Of a stretch of DNA of 64,000 nt, positions 45,194 to 55,210 are shown piece after piece. Every line of letters starts with the position of its first letter. The stretch's first letter is position 1. This DNA comes from Burkholderiales bacterium (GTDB taxonomy: Bacteria; Pseudomonadota; Gammaproteobacteria; Burkholderiales; Burkholderiaceae_C), in assembly GCA_016195825.1 (NCBI GenBank), contig JACPYV010000158.1, positions 1 through 64,000 of the forward strand. The letters run 5' to 3'. Position numbers and translations under genes: made by a program. Under the pieces are notes generated by a model. The model had not been told where the DNA came from. It saw only the letters and a program-made list of their open reading frames with translations, and made no database searches.

Positions 45194-45862
45194 ATGCTGA
45201 ATCTGAAGACCCCTGTGGCCATCGCCACCCTTTTGCTTGCCGGCGCTGCCGGCGCGGCCACGAGCAACGGCATTGCCAATGGCGGGTTTGAGACCGTCAA
45301 CAGCGCCAACCAGCCTGTCGGCTGGGTAGGGGCGGACTCGTCCCCCGCGGTGCTGTCCAACGACGCCCACTCGGGCGCGCATTCCATGCTGCTGAGCGCA
45401 CCCGGCGGCTTCGGCGGTTCCGGGCTGCTGCAGGACTCCGTCGCTCACGGCGGCCTGCCGGCGTTGACGGGGGCCAATGTGGGCGACACGCCGGTACTGA
45501 GCTTCTGGGCCAAGGGCGATGCCAGCACCACCGGCAACGCCAAGTTCGCCCTGAGCTACATGGGTGACGGCGGCGGCGTCCTGTACGACAGCGGCCTGCA
45601 GTTCTTCCAGAACGACATCAACGGCAGCGGCTGGACACGGATCAGCTTCCAGGCTGCCGCCATCCCGGCCGGCACCAAGTCGGTCTACCTGCTGATGAAC
45701 ACAGCCGTCGGGCCGCTGCTGGATGGCCGCGCCAACGCGGTCTACATCGACGACATCCAGCTCACGCTGACCACCGCAGCCGTGCCCGAGCCCGAGAGCT
45801 ATGCGCTGCTGATCGCCGGTCTGGCGCTGGTCGGCGCAGTCGCTCGCCGCCGCCGCGCCTGA
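45194..45862 (+). CDS. PEP-CTERM protein with carbohydrate-binding-like domain
   Basis: Signal peptide; NGGFETVNSANQPVGWVG...SGWTRISFQAAAIPAGTKSVYLLMNTA; VPEPESYALLIAGLALVGAVARRRRA. Confidence 0.9.
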   Translation: MLNLKTPVAIATLLLAGAAGAATSNGIANGGFETVNSANQPVGWVGADSSPAVLSNDAHSGAHSMLLSAPGGFGGSGLLQDSVAHGGLPALTGANVGDTPVLSFWAKGDASTTGNAKFALSYMGDGGGVLYDSGLQFFQNDINGSGWTRISFQAAAIPAGTKSVYLLMNTAVGPLLDGRANAVYIDDIQLTLTTAAVPEPESYALLIAGLALVGAVARRRRA

Positions 45863-45881
45863 GACCCCAGGAGACAAGCCC

Positions 45882-46523
45882 ATGAACACCCAGATCCACA
45901 CCCTCCCGAAGGTCGCCGCTGCGCTGCTGCTGTGCTGCCTCGCCGTCCACGCCAGCGCGCAGACCGTCGTGCTGGATTCCTATGGCCCTGATATCACCTT
46001 CCTGGACGGCTGGCCCAACCCGCTGACGGCGGGAAACAGCATCGCCGTGCCGTTCCAGATCACCAATGCCACGACAGTCCAATCCATCCTGACCGCCATC
46101 GAGCGCAACCCGGACTGGGCCAGCACGGGCGGTGTCACGCTGGGCATCGCGGCGCGGCAAGGCGCGCTGCCGACCGGCGCGGGTTGGCTCTACAGCACCC
46201 ACCTCAACGACCCGGCCGTCAACACGACGGTGGCGCCCAAGGGCTGGTCGCTGACGGCCGGCAGCTATTGGTTGGTCGCCACGGCCGACGCCGGCTTTGC
46301 CGGGCAGTGGATCAGCGCCACCCAGGACTACACCGGCAACTGGGCCTACACCACGGTGCCGGGTGTCTGGACGCAAGAGAGCTCGACCTTCCTCGGCATG
46401 CCGGGTGCGCGCATCACCGTCACCAGCGCCGTGCCGGAACCGTCTACCTACGGCCTCATGTTCGCCGGCGGCCTGTTGCTCGCCGCCGTCGCCCGCCGCA
46501 AGTCCAACGCCCAACAAGGATGA
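45882..46523 (+). CDS. PEP-CTERM protein
   Basis: Signal peptide; VPEPSTYGLMFAGGLLLAAVARRKS. Confidence 0.9.
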   Translation: MNTQIHTLPKVAAALLLCCLAVHASAQTVVLDSYGPDITFLDGWPNPLTAGNSIAVPFQITNATTVQSILTAIERNPDWASTGGVTLGIAARQGALPTGAGWLYSTHLNDPAVNTTVAPKGWSLTAGSYWLVATADAGFAGQWISATQDYTGNWAYTTVPGVWTQESSTFLGMPGARITVTSAVPEPSTYGLMFAGGLLLAAVARRKSNAQQG

Positions 46524-48304
46524 ATGCCATGACCCGTCAACCCATCGTTCGCGCTTTCAGCCGCGTGGTGGCCGGCGCCGCGCTGGTGGCCGTCAGCGCC
46601 GCCGCGTCCGCCAGCGTCACCAGCCCCGTCATCGGCAAGCTGCTCTGGTCCGAGGAGTTCAACGGCGCAAGCCTGGACACCACGCTGTGGACCGCCACCA
46701 CCGGCAACGGCTGCCAGATCGGCCTGTGCGGCTACGGCAACCAGGAGCTGCAGTACTACAGCCCCAACAACCTCAGCATCGCCAACGTGCCCTTCGAGCC
46801 GGGTACGCGCGCGCTGGCCATCACGGCCCGCCGAGAGACCGTCGGCAGCAACCAGTTCACCTCCGGCAAGATTGACACGTCGGGCAAGGTGCAAGTCAAG
46901 TACGGGCTGATCGAGGTCCGCATGGCCACGCCCAAGGTCGGCGTGGGCCTGTGGCCCGCCGCATGGATGCTGGGCACCAGTCCACAGTCCTGGCCGCGCA
47001 AAGGCGAGATCGACATCGTGGAGCAGGGCGGCCGGCAACCGGCCGGGCTGCCGGCGATCTCGCCGGACCAGTTCGTCGGGTCCAACGTCATCACCTTCGC
47101 GGACGCCGCCTGCGTGCCCGGCAACGAAAGCTGCGCCGCCTCCACCGCCTGGCAGACCAAGAACTGGTACACGCCGTCGCGCTCGCTGGCCAACCGCTTC
47201 GTCACCTACCGCCTCTATTGGACCGACACGCAGATCCGCTTCAGCGTGCTGGACAACGGCCGCGAGTACGACATGTACAAGGCGCCCATCTCCACGGTCA
47301 ATTCGCCCGCGCTGCAGGCGCCGTTCTACCTGTTGCTGAACATGGCGGTTGGCGGCAACTTCACGCCCGCCGCCACGCCGGAGCAGATCACCGCGCCGCT
47401 ACCGGGCACTACTTACGTGGACTACGTGCGCGTCTACGAACTGGATGGCAAGGGCGAGGTCAAGCTGGGGCTGGGCATCACGCCGGAGGTCGGCAAGTTC
47501 GGGGTCTTCACCGACAACACGCTGGTCGACAACAAGCAGGTGCCCGGCGTCTCGTCCGACATCTACATCTGGAACCAGGGCTCCATGACCTCTGGCGACA
47601 CGCCGCCCTACGAAGGGTCGGGCGTGCTGGCCTTCAAGTACTTCGCGCCGGGGCAGTGGTTCGGCGGCAGCATCCAGTCGCGCCAGGTGCACGACATGAG
47701 CGGTTTCCGGGGCGGCAACATCAAGCTCAAGATCAAGGCACCTGCCAACGTGGCCTTCCGCATAGGCATCTACGACACCTACACCAACCAGAGCGCGGTG
47801 ACCTTCCCAGCCAACACCACCGCCTACGGCCTGGTGCGCAACGGCGAATGGGGCACGGCCACCATCCCGGTGGCCGAGATTGCCGGGCCGAAGATCGCGC
47901 TGCAGTCCATGCTGGACCTGTTCCAGTTCTTCAGCGTGGACGGGGCGCTGCCGGGCGCGCAGTTCCAGATCGCCTTCGACGACATCGTCTGGGATTCGGG
48001 CGTCGCGAGCACGCCCCAGGTGACCGTCGCCAAGGCCGCCGCGCCGGCTCCCGCCGTGGTGACCGACGCTGCGCAGTCCGGTGCCAGCACGCTCGACTTC
48101 GCCGTGGCCGCCACCGGCTGGGCCGACGTGCACTACTCGGTCAATGGCGGCAGCGCCCAGACCGTGCGCCTGCGCCTGGATGGCAAGAGCAGCCGCTACA
48201 CCGCGGGTGGCTTGAAGAAGGGCGACGTGGTCGAGTACCGCTTCACCTACTGGAATGGCCAGGTGGCCGTCGACACCGCCGCCAAGACGGTGGTGCTGAA
48301 GTAA
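46520..48304 (+). CDS. GH16 endo-1,3-beta-glucanase (laminarinase-like) with C-terminal CBM56-like domain
   Basis: [19 protein letters not shown]; catalytic [10 protein letters not shown] (ExDxxE); C-terminus [60 protein letters not shown]. Confidence 0.92.
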   Translation: MNAMTRQPIVRAFSRVVAGAALVAVSAAASASVTSPVIGKLLWSEEFNGASLDTTLWTATTGNGCQIGLCGYGNQELQYYSPNNLSIANVPFEPGTRALAITARRETVGSNQFTSGKIDTSGKVQVKYGLIEVRMATPKVGVGLWPAAWMLGTSPQSWPRKGEIDIVEQGGRQPAGLPAISPDQFVGSNVITFADAACVPGNESCAASTAWQTKNWYTPSRSLANRFVTYRLYWTDTQIRFSVLDNGREYDMYKAPISTVNSPALQAPFYLLLNMAVGGNFTPAATPEQITAPLPGTTYVDYVRVYELDGKGEVKLGLGITPEVGKFGVFTDNTLVDNKQVPGVSSDIYIWNQGSMTSGDTPPYEGSGVLAFKYFAPGQWFGGSIQSRQVHDMSGFRGGNIKLKIKAPANVAFRIGIYDTYTNQSAVTFPANTTAYGLVRNGEWGTATIPVAEIAGPKIALQSMLDLFQFFSVDGALPGAQFQIAFDDIVWDSGVASTPQVTVAKAAAPAPAVVTDAAQSGASTLDFAVAATGWADVHYSVNGGSAQTVRLRLDGKSSRYTAGGLKKGDVVEYRFTYWNGQVAVDTAAKTVVLK

Positions 48305-48323
48305 GGCAAGCCCGAGAGAAAAC

Positions 48324-48345
48324 GGGGTGGACGCGCGTCCACCCC
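48324..48345. repeat. 22-bp perfect palindrome after GH16 gene (possible terminator)
   Basis: GGGGTGGACGCGCGTCCACCCC; no U-tract on the + strand. Confidence 0.5.
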
Positions 48346-48368
48346 GCGCATCCGCGAAAATCGCGGTC

Positions 48369-49028
48369 ATGAACCAAGACCAGCTCAAACAACTCGTCGG
48401 CCGCGCCGCGCTCAACCACGTCACGCCCGGCCAGATCGTCGGCGTGGGCACCGGCTCCACGGTGGACTGCTTCATCGATGCGCTGGCCACCAGCGGCATC
48501 GCCGTCGCGGGCGCCGTGTCCAGCTCGGAGCGTTCCACGCAGCGGCTGCTCAAGCACGGCATCAAGGTGCTGGACGCCGCCGAGGTCACCGGTCTCACCG
48601 TCTACATCGACGGCGCCGACGAAATCGATGGCAACGGATTCATGATCAAGGGCGGCGGTGCCGCGCTGACGCGCGAGAAGATCGTCGCCGACCTGGCCGA
48701 GCGCTTCGTCTGCATCGCCGACGAATCCAAGCTCGTGCAGACCCTCGGCCGCTTCCCGTTGCCGGTGGAAATCATCCCCATGGCCGCGGCGCAGCTGACG
48801 CGCCGCTTCGCCAAGCTGGGCGGCGTTGCCAGGCTGCGCGCCGGCGTCGTCACCGACAACGGCGGCCACATCCTCGACGTGACGGGCCTGTCCATCACCG
48901 ACCCGCTGGCCTTCGAGACCGAGGTCAATCAGTGGCCCGGCGTCGTCACGGTCGGCGTGTTTGCGCGGCACAAGGCGCAGGTCTGCCTGCTGGGTGGTGC
49001 GGACGGCGTGAAGACGCTGACCTTCTGA
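48369..49028 (+). CDS. rpiA: Ribose-5-phosphate isomerase A
   Basis: [61 protein letters not shown]. Confidence 0.97.
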   Translation: MNQDQLKQLVGRAALNHVTPGQIVGVGTGSTVDCFIDALATSGIAVAGAVSSSERSTQRLLKHGIKVLDAAEVTGLTVYIDGADEIDGNGFMIKGGGAALTREKIVADLAERFVCIADESKLVQTLGRFPLPVEIIPMAAAQLTRRFAKLGGVARLRAGVVTDNGGHILDVTGLSITDPLAFETEVNQWPGVVTVGVFARHKAQVCLLGGADGVKTLTF

Positions 49029-49039
49029 GCCGCGACCGC

Positions 49040-49621
49040 ATGCCCCGTGAGCCGCTGGGCTTCGACGCGGCGTCCCACGAGCGCCACCACTGGTGGCGCA
49101 GCCTGCTGTTCCGTTTGGTGCTGTGCGTCGGCGTGAGCGGCTTGCTCGGGTGGCTTGGCGGCTGGGTGGGTGTGCTGCCTAGCCTCATGCTGTGGGCGCG
49201 CGCCTTTGCCGCCGACCTGGTGGCCCTGGGCGAAACGGGCTGGCGGGGCCTGCGCCACCTGGCCTTCAAGCCGGTGCAGGGGCGCTTCTACCAGTTCAAG
49301 GGCCACCGCATCCGCGTCGTCGACGACGAGGTTGACGCGCAGCGCTGGCTCGCGCTGGCCGACCTCGCCACGGCGCTCGATGCGCCCATGCCCGCTGCCG
49401 TCTTCAGGCGGCGCCAGCCGCAGTCGCTGCGCGAGCTGCCCGACGGCGTCTACCTGCTCGACGAGGCCGCGCTGGCTTGGCTGCGTGCGCAGCGCAGCGA
49501 CCGCGCCGGCCGCCTGGCGCTGTGGGTAGAGCGCGAGGTCTGGTACCCAGCGCGTGGCCGCAAGGCCGGCTACACGCAAAAAGGGGTGTCCGGCACCCGG
49601 CCGGACACCCCTGTCGACTGA
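49040..49621 (+). CDS. Hypothetical membrane protein
   Basis: One or two TM segments then soluble domain QGRFYQFKGHRIRVVDDEVDAQRWLALADLATAL. Confidence 0.75.
   Translation: MPREPLGFDAASHERHHWWRSLLFRLVLCVGVSGLLGWLGGWVGVLPSLMLWARAFAADLVALGETGWRGLRHLAFKPVQGRFYQFKGHRIRVVDDEVDAQRWLALADLATALDAPMPAAVFRRRQPQSLRELPDGVYLLDEAALAWLRAQRSDRAGRLALWVEREVWYPARGRKAGYTQKGVSGTRPDTPVD
49578..49611 (-). terminator. Intrinsic terminator of the M4 protease gene, inside the convergent ORF
   Basis: Minus strand GGGGTGTCCGGC-N5-GCCGGACACCCC followed by TTTTT. Confidence 0.85.
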
Positions 49622-49631
49622 ACTGCAGGGC

Positions 49632-51185
49632 TCAGTTGCGGCCGACCGCGCTCCAGGCGGCGGCCACCTGGGCCGAGTAGTCGGCCCCCAGGGTGCCGAC
49701 CAGCTCGGCAGCGGCGGCAATGGTCGCAGCGCGGGCGCCCGCGTAGTTGGTGCTGGACGTCATCTTCGTCGTCAGGGCCCGGTACCAGATCTTGGCGGCG
49801 GCGTTGCGGCCGATGCCCGTCAGCGTGCCCGTGCCGGTGGCGACGCGGGTGTTGCCGCTCACGCAGGTCGGGCTCTTGCCGTAGCTGCTGTTGGTGCCTT
49901 CGGCGAGCAGGAAGAAGAAGTGGTTGGCCACGCCCGAGCTGTAGTGCACGTCCAGGCTGCCGACGCCGGAGTACCAGCAGTCCGCTGAGCCACCGTCGGA
50001 GCTGGGCTTGACCATGCTGCGCAGCGAGCCGCCACCGACCATGATCTTCTCGCCGATCAGGTAGTCGCCCGGGTCGTTGGCATTGGCCGCGTAGAACTCG
50101 ACCATGGAGCCGAAGATGTCCGACGTGGCCTCGTTCAGGCCGCCGGACTCGCCCGAGTAGGTCAGGTTGGCCGTACGGCTGGTGACGCCGTGGGTCATCT
50201 CGTGGCCGGCCACGTCCAGAGACACCAGCGCCTTCAGGCTGGTGCCGTCACCGTCGCCGTAGGTCATGCAGAAGCACGAGTCCGACCAGTAGGCGTTGGC
50301 GTAGTTGCGGCTGTAGTGCACGCGGTTGTAGGCGCCCTTGCCGTCGTTGGCGATGCCGGTGCGGCCATGCACGTTCTTGTAGTAGTCCCAGGTCACGGCG
50401 GTGCCGTACTGCGCATCGGCGCCGGCGCTGGCCGTGTCGCTGGTGCTGTTGTTGCCCCAGGTGTTGTCGGCGTCCGTGAAGATGGTGCCACCGCTGGTGC
50501 GGTTCTTCAGGTTGATGGTGTAGGTGTTGCCGCGGCTCGGGTCGCGCAGCTCGTAGCCGCCGCTGACGCTGTTGGTCGTCAGCGTGACGTTGCCGCTGTA
50601 GATCGTCTTGCCAGTGCCCGTGGCGGCGGCCGTGTGGATGTCGTCCCACAGGTCGAGCTGGCTGCCGGTGGCGGCGTCGACGATGACATGCTTCTCGAAC
50701 GGCGTGCCGTCGGCGCTCTCGCCGGACACCGGCACGTCCCAGGCCAGCGCGGGCACCTGGTCGCGGGCGTAGAGCACCAGCTCTGGCTTGCCGACGGTGC
50801 CGTCCTGGGTACGGGTCACCACCATCGCGGCGCGCTGTGCGTTCAGCGTGGGCTTGCCGGTGGCGCCGGCCTGCCAGCGCATGGTGTGGTGCATCGCACG
50901 CAGGTTGCCCATGCGGTCGGTCTGCACGACCAGGTCGCCGCCGATGACGCGCAGGCCGCCGATGCTGCGGTCCATACGCACGTGCTGGCCGCCATCGGCG
51001 TCGACGACGATGTCGCGCACGTGGTAGCGGTGGTCGGCGCCGTGCATGCTGAGGCCGGGGAACTGGCGCACATGGCCTTCCGCGCGGCTCTGGACCTGGG
51101 CGAAGTCGGGGCGTTGGGTCTGGGCCTGGGCCATGGCGGCCGAAAGCGCCACGCTCAGCAGCGTGAGGCGAAAGATGGAATGCAT
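49632..51185 (-). CDS. M4 family (thermolysin-like) metallopeptidase, secreted
   Basis: Signal peptide MHSIFRLTLLSVALSAAMAQA; FTP/PepSY-type propeptide; VAGHEMTHGVTSRTANLTYSGESGGLNEATSDIFG; DVHYSSGVANHFFFLLAEG. Confidence 0.96.
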   Translation of the reverse strand: MHSIFRLTLLSVALSAAMAQAQTQRPDFAQVQSRAEGHVRQFPGLSMHGADHRYHVRDIVVDADGGQHVRMDRSIGGLRVIGGDLVVQTDRMGNLRAMHHTMRWQAGATGKPTLNAQRAAMVVTRTQDGTVGKPELVLYARDQVPALAWDVPVSGESADGTPFEKHVIVDAATGSQLDLWDDIHTAAATGTGKTIYSGNVTLTTNSVSGGYELRDPSRGNTYTINLKNRTSGGTIFTDADNTWGNNSTSDTASAGADAQYGTAVTWDYYKNVHGRTGIANDGKGAYNRVHYSRNYANAYWSDSCFCMTYGDGDGTSLKALVSLDVAGHEMTHGVTSRTANLTYSGESGGLNEATSDIFGSMVEFYAANANDPGDYLIGEKIMVGGGSLRSMVKPSSDGGSADCWYSGVGSLDVHYSSGVANHFFFLLAEGTNSSYGKSPTCVSGNTRVATGTGTLTGIGRNAAAKIWYRALTTKMTSSTNYAGARAATIAAAAELVGTLGADYSAQVAAAWSAVGRN

Positions 51186-51454
51186 CGAAGACTCCTGTGT
51201 TGTTGGCTGCGCGGCGGATCGGCCGCTGTGCTGCGCCGGTGTGGCGCGACAGTGACTTTGCGCACCCCCGGCCTTGCCGGGGCACGGGGTCATCCCGAGT
51301 TGGCGTCCGGGCACAACAGCTGCGGGTGATTCCGCTTGCCGCAATACAGCCGCCGTCTCATGCCGTACGCAGGAGCCTGCAGGCCCGCAGCCATGATTCA
51401 GCGGCGGGCAGTCCCTGATTCACAAGCCCGCGAAAGCCGGGCAAGCGTGTGCGC

Positions 51455-53245
51455 TCAGAAGGTTTCCCAGTCGCTGTCGCTGGTGGGCGCGGGCGCCGGG
51501 GCGGCCGGCCGGGGGGCTGTGGCGGGGGCCGGCGCGGCCTGACGCAGTGGGGCTGCGGGCTTGGCGCCGGCAGTCTTGGCGGGTGCGGGTGTCGCGGGGC
51601 GCGCTGTTGGCTTGGATGCCGGTGCCTTCGCCTTTTGGGCAGCAGGCTTGGCGGTGGCCGGCGCCCTGGCCGGCGCTGCGCGCTGTGCCGTGCCGCTGAG
51701 CTTGAACACGCCGATGGCCTCGGCCATGCGCGCCGACTGCTCGCGCAGGCTCTCGGCCGCTGCGGCGGATTCCTCCACCAGCGCCGCGTTCTGCTGCGTC
51801 ATCTGGTCGAGCTGCACCACCGAGCCGTTGACGACACCGATGCCCTCGCTTTGCTCGCGGGCCGCCGCGCTGATCTCGGCAATGATGTCGGTCACGCGTT
51901 GCACGCTGTCGACGATCTCGGTCATCGTGGCGCCGGCCGCCTGCACCTGCTGGGTGCCGGAGTCCACGCGCTCGACGCTGGCCCCGATGAGGGTCTTGAT
52001 CTCCTTGGCTGCACCGGCCGAGCGTTGCGCCAGCGAGCGCACCTCGGCGGCCACGACCGCGAAGCCGCGACCCTGCTCACCTGCCCGAGCGGCTTCAACG
52101 GCCGCATTCAGCGCCAGGATGTTGGTCTGAAAGGCGATGCCGTCGATGACGCCGATGATGTCGTTGATCTTGCGCGAGCTCTGGCTGATCTCGTCCATGG
52201 TCGCGACGACCTGGGAGACTGCCTCGCCGCCCCGCTGGGCCACGCTGGCGGCCGAGCTGGCGAGCTGGTTGGCCGTCATGGCCGCGTCCGCCGTCTGCTT
52301 GACGGTGCCGGTCAGTTCGGACATGGACGACGCCGCGTTCTGCAGGTTGCTGGCCGTCTGCTCGGTGCGCTGGCTGAGGTCGAAGTTGCCGGTGGCGATC
52401 TCGGAGCTGGCCGTGCCGATGCTGTCGGCCGCGCCGCGCACCTCGCCGATGAGCTTCTGCAGCGCGGACTGCATGTTCTGCAGCGCCGTCAGCAGCCGGC
52501 CGACCTCGTCGTTGCCGCCGGCGGGAATGTCCTGGGTCAGGTCGAAATGGGCGATGGCCTCGGCCATCTCGGCGGCGCGGCGCAGCGGGCCGGTGATGGA
52601 GCGGCCCAGCGCCAGCGCCAGCCACATGGCCAGCGCCAGCGCGATCAGCGCGAACACGACCAGGCTGGTGCGGGCGCTGGCGTTGGCGCTGTCCAGCGTC
52701 TTGGCCGAGGCGTCTAGCTGGTCGCGCTGTGACTTGACGATGGCCAGCGTCACCGCCGTGAGCTTGGCCACGGCTGGTTGGAATTCGCTGGTATAGGCTT
52801 GCTTGGCAGCGGCTTCGTCGCCCGACTTCTTGGCCTTCATCAGCGCCTCGCGGCCGGTCCGGTAGCCGCCGCGCGCCTGGTCCAGCGCCTTCATCAAGGC
52901 TTGCTCGGCCTCGGTGTCCATCTGCGGTTCCAGCTTCTTGAAGATCGCGTTGGCGCCCTCGGTGGCGGCGGCGGCCGTCGGGGCCAACTGGTCGCCCAGC
53001 GTCAGGTCACCGGACAGCGCGATGGCCTGGGCCCGCGCCTCGCCACCGCTGACGAAGCGGTAGTACTCAGTAGCGTCCCGCTCGGCCTGCAGGTAGTCGC
53101 CATACATCGTGGCCGACTGCGCAGCGACCCGGCTCAGGCCCACGAAGCCGATGCCGGAGCCGATGAAAGAGATCAGCAACACCAACCCGAGCACGAGGGT
53201 CAGGCGTTGCGCGATGCTGCGTGAACCCAGCAAACCGTTGAACAT
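51455..53245 (-). CDS. Methyl-accepting chemotaxis protein (4HB sensor, HAMP, MCP signal domain, C-terminal DWETF)
   Basis: LNAAVEAARAGEQGRGFAVVAAEVRSLAQRSAGAAKEIKTLI; C-terminus ...PAPTSDSDWETF. Confidence 0.96.
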   Translation of the reverse strand: MFNGLLGSRSIAQRLTLVLGLVLLISFIGSGIGFVGLSRVAAQSATMYGDYLQAERDATEYYRFVSGGEARAQAIALSGDLTLGDQLAPTAAAATEGANAIFKKLEPQMDTEAEQALMKALDQARGGYRTGREALMKAKKSGDEAAAKQAYTSEFQPAVAKLTAVTLAIVKSQRDQLDASAKTLDSANASARTSLVVFALIALALAMWLALALGRSITGPLRRAAEMAEAIAHFDLTQDIPAGGNDEVGRLLTALQNMQSALQKLIGEVRGAADSIGTASSEIATGNFDLSQRTEQTASNLQNAASSMSELTGTVKQTADAAMTANQLASSAASVAQRGGEAVSQVVATMDEISQSSRKINDIIGVIDGIAFQTNILALNAAVEAARAGEQGRGFAVVAAEVRSLAQRSAGAAKEIKTLIGASVERVDSGTQQVQAAGATMTEIVDSVQRVTDIIAEISAAAREQSEGIGVVNGSVVQLDQMTQQNAALVEESAAAAESLREQSARMAEAIGVFKLSGTAQRAAPARAPATAKPAAQKAKAPASKPTARPATPAPAKTAGAKPAAPLRQAAPAPATAPRPAAPAPAPTSDSDWETF

Positions 53246-53332
53246 GTTGTCTCCTCTTGAGCCTTGTTACAACCAAGGAGTGTCCACCCCCATCTGCGGG
53301 ATGAACAGCAGGGCAGGGGCGTGAAAGCGGCG

Positions 53333-55210
53333 CTAAATCGCTGTTTTTGCACGCCGAGCGCGCCGCATCGAGAAGCGCAGCGGGTCGACGGCGTCGAGCA
53401 GCTCGGCCTCCAGCGGCCGGGGTGAGCCCAGCGCCAGCGCGGCGGTCAGCCGCCCGGCCAGCGCCGCCCAGCTGATGCCACGTGACGCGAAGGCCGTGCA
53501 GACGAGCAGGCCGGGCCGGCGCGGCTGCAGGCGCAACTGGTCGGCCGGTTCGCCGGGCGCGGCCAGCCCGCCGATCATGGGCAGGCGGTCCGGCGCGATG
53601 AGGCGCCAGCCAACGCGGCCCGCCAGCGGCACATCGGGCGGTGTAGCCAGGCCGGCCAGGCGTGAGTAGCGAGCCAGGTTGTCGGTCTGGTCTTCCTGGC
53701 GCAGCGCGCGGTCGAGGTCGCCATCCTGCGTGGTGGCCCCGCACCAAACGCCACCGCGGCCGTCGGCGATGGCGTAGCCGTCGCCGGCGACGGGCACCGC
53801 CGGGCACCAGGCCGCGTCGGCCAGGTGGGTGAGCTGGCCGCGCTGGACGACCAGGCCTTCGCCCAGGCCCAGGTCGCCGAGCAGTGGCAGCTGGCCGTGC
53901 CCGCCGGCCAGCACGACCAGCGGCGCGCTGTCGATGACGCTGCCGTCGGCGGCCAGCAGGCACCAGCTGTCGCCGTCCTCGCGCAGCGTGGCGACGGGCG
54001 TGTTCAGTCGCAGCGCTGCTCCACTCGCGGCCAGCATGGCTCGCGTGTAGGCGCCCGGATCGATGGCGCCGCCGCCGGGGTAGAACCAGGCCGGGTGGGC
54101 CAGCGCAGTACCGGCCAGCGCTGTAGCGGCCTCGGTGGACAGGGCCTCGACATAGCCCGCCGCGCCCTGCATCGCTGCCAATGGCAGCCGCGTCTCCAGC
54201 CTCAGCAGGCCGGGCTGATGTGGCAGGCCCAGCTCGGCCAGGGCGGTTTGCGTGGCCAGCGCCGCGGCGCGATTGAAGCGGGCGTGCGGACCGTCGTCCG
54301 GGTTGACGGTGCCGTGGAACAGGCCAGCCGGGTTGCCCGAGCTGGCCTGGGCCGGGCCGGGTAGGGCGTCGAGGACGGTGCAGGCCACGCCCTGGCGGGA
54401 CAAAGCCAACGCGCAGGCCGCGCCGCCCAGGCCCGCGCCGATGATGAGGGCGCGCCGGGCCCCCGGCGCCACCGGCTCGCGCCCGGCCGGGCGCTGCGGC
54501 GTGTGGCGAGGCGCGAAGCAGGCGACGGTCATCTCCGGCTTGTTGGCAAACCCCGGCGCCAGCTCGACCTCGAAGCCCAGCGCGGCAAGCGACCTGCGCA
54601 TGGGGCGCGAGATGCTCCACGTCGCTGCCGTCGTGCCGGGCGCCGCGTGGCGGGCCAGGCTCTTCAACAGCCATGCGTCCCACAGCTCCGGGTTGCGCGA
54701 GGGTGCGAAGCCGTCGAGGTAGAGGGCGTCGGCCTGCAGCACCAGTTGTTGCGCCAGCGCGCGCGCGTCGCCCAGGCCCAGAAGCAGCGCCACGCGCCCG
54801 CCCTCGAAGCTGAGGCTGTGGAGCCCGGGCGTCAGCGGCGGCCAGCGTTCGATGAGCTGCGCGGCCAGCGTGGGCAGCGGGCTGGCCGCATGCACCCGGG
54901 CCAGGTCGGCGCGCTTCAGCGGGTGTTTCTCGACGCTGACAAAGACGAGGCGTTCGCAGCGGGCCGGGTCTTGCCGCCAGGCGTCCCAGGTCGCGAGGAA
55001 GTTATTCCCCAGGCCGAAGCCGGTTTCCAGCACGACGAAGTGCTCGCGCCCTTGCCAGCGGCCCGGCAGGCCGTTGCCGGCGACGAACACGTGCCGGGCC
55101 TGGGGCAGTGCACCGGCCCGTGAGTGGTAGACGTCGCCGAAGTGGGGCGAGACCGGTGCGGCGGGGTCGGAGAAGTCGACCTCGGCAGGGACGATGGGGC
55201 CGGTTTTCAA
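53333..55210 (-). CDS. mnmC: Bifunctional tRNA 5-methylaminomethyl-2-thiouridine biosynthesis protein
   Basis: PAEVDFSDPAAPVSPHFGDVYHS; VLETGFGLGNNFLATWDAW; YLDGFAPSRNPELWDAWLLKSLARHAAPGTTAATWS; FAD domain ALIIGAGLGGAACALALSRQG. Confidence 0.95.
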   Translation of the reverse strand: MKTGPIVPAEVDFSDPAAPVSPHFGDVYHSRAGALPQARHVFVAGNGLPGRWQGREHFVVLETGFGLGNNFLATWDAWRQDPARCERLVFVSVEKHPLKRADLARVHAASPLPTLAAQLIERWPPLTPGLHSLSFEGGRVALLLGLGDARALAQQLVLQADALYLDGFAPSRNPELWDAWLLKSLARHAAPGTTAATWSISRPMRRSLAALGFEVELAPGFANKPEMTVACFAPRHTPQRPAGREPVAPGARRALIIGAGLGGAACALALSRQGVACTVLDALPGPAQASSGNPAGLFHGTVNPDDGPHARFNRAAALATQTALAELGLPHQPGLLRLETRLPLAAMQGAAGYVEALSTEAATALAGTALAHPAWFYPGGGAIDPGAYTRAMLAASGAALRLNTPVATLREDGDSWCLLAADGSVIDSAPLVVLAGGHGQLPLLGDLGLGEGLVVQRGQLTHLADAAWCPAVPVAGDGYAIADGRGGVWCGATTQDGDLDRALRQEDQTDNLARYSRLAGLATPPDVPLAGRVGWRLIAPDRLPMIGGLAAPGEPADQLRLQPRRPGLLVCTAFASRGISWAALAGRLTAALALGSPRPLEAELLDAVDPLRFSMRRARRAKTAI

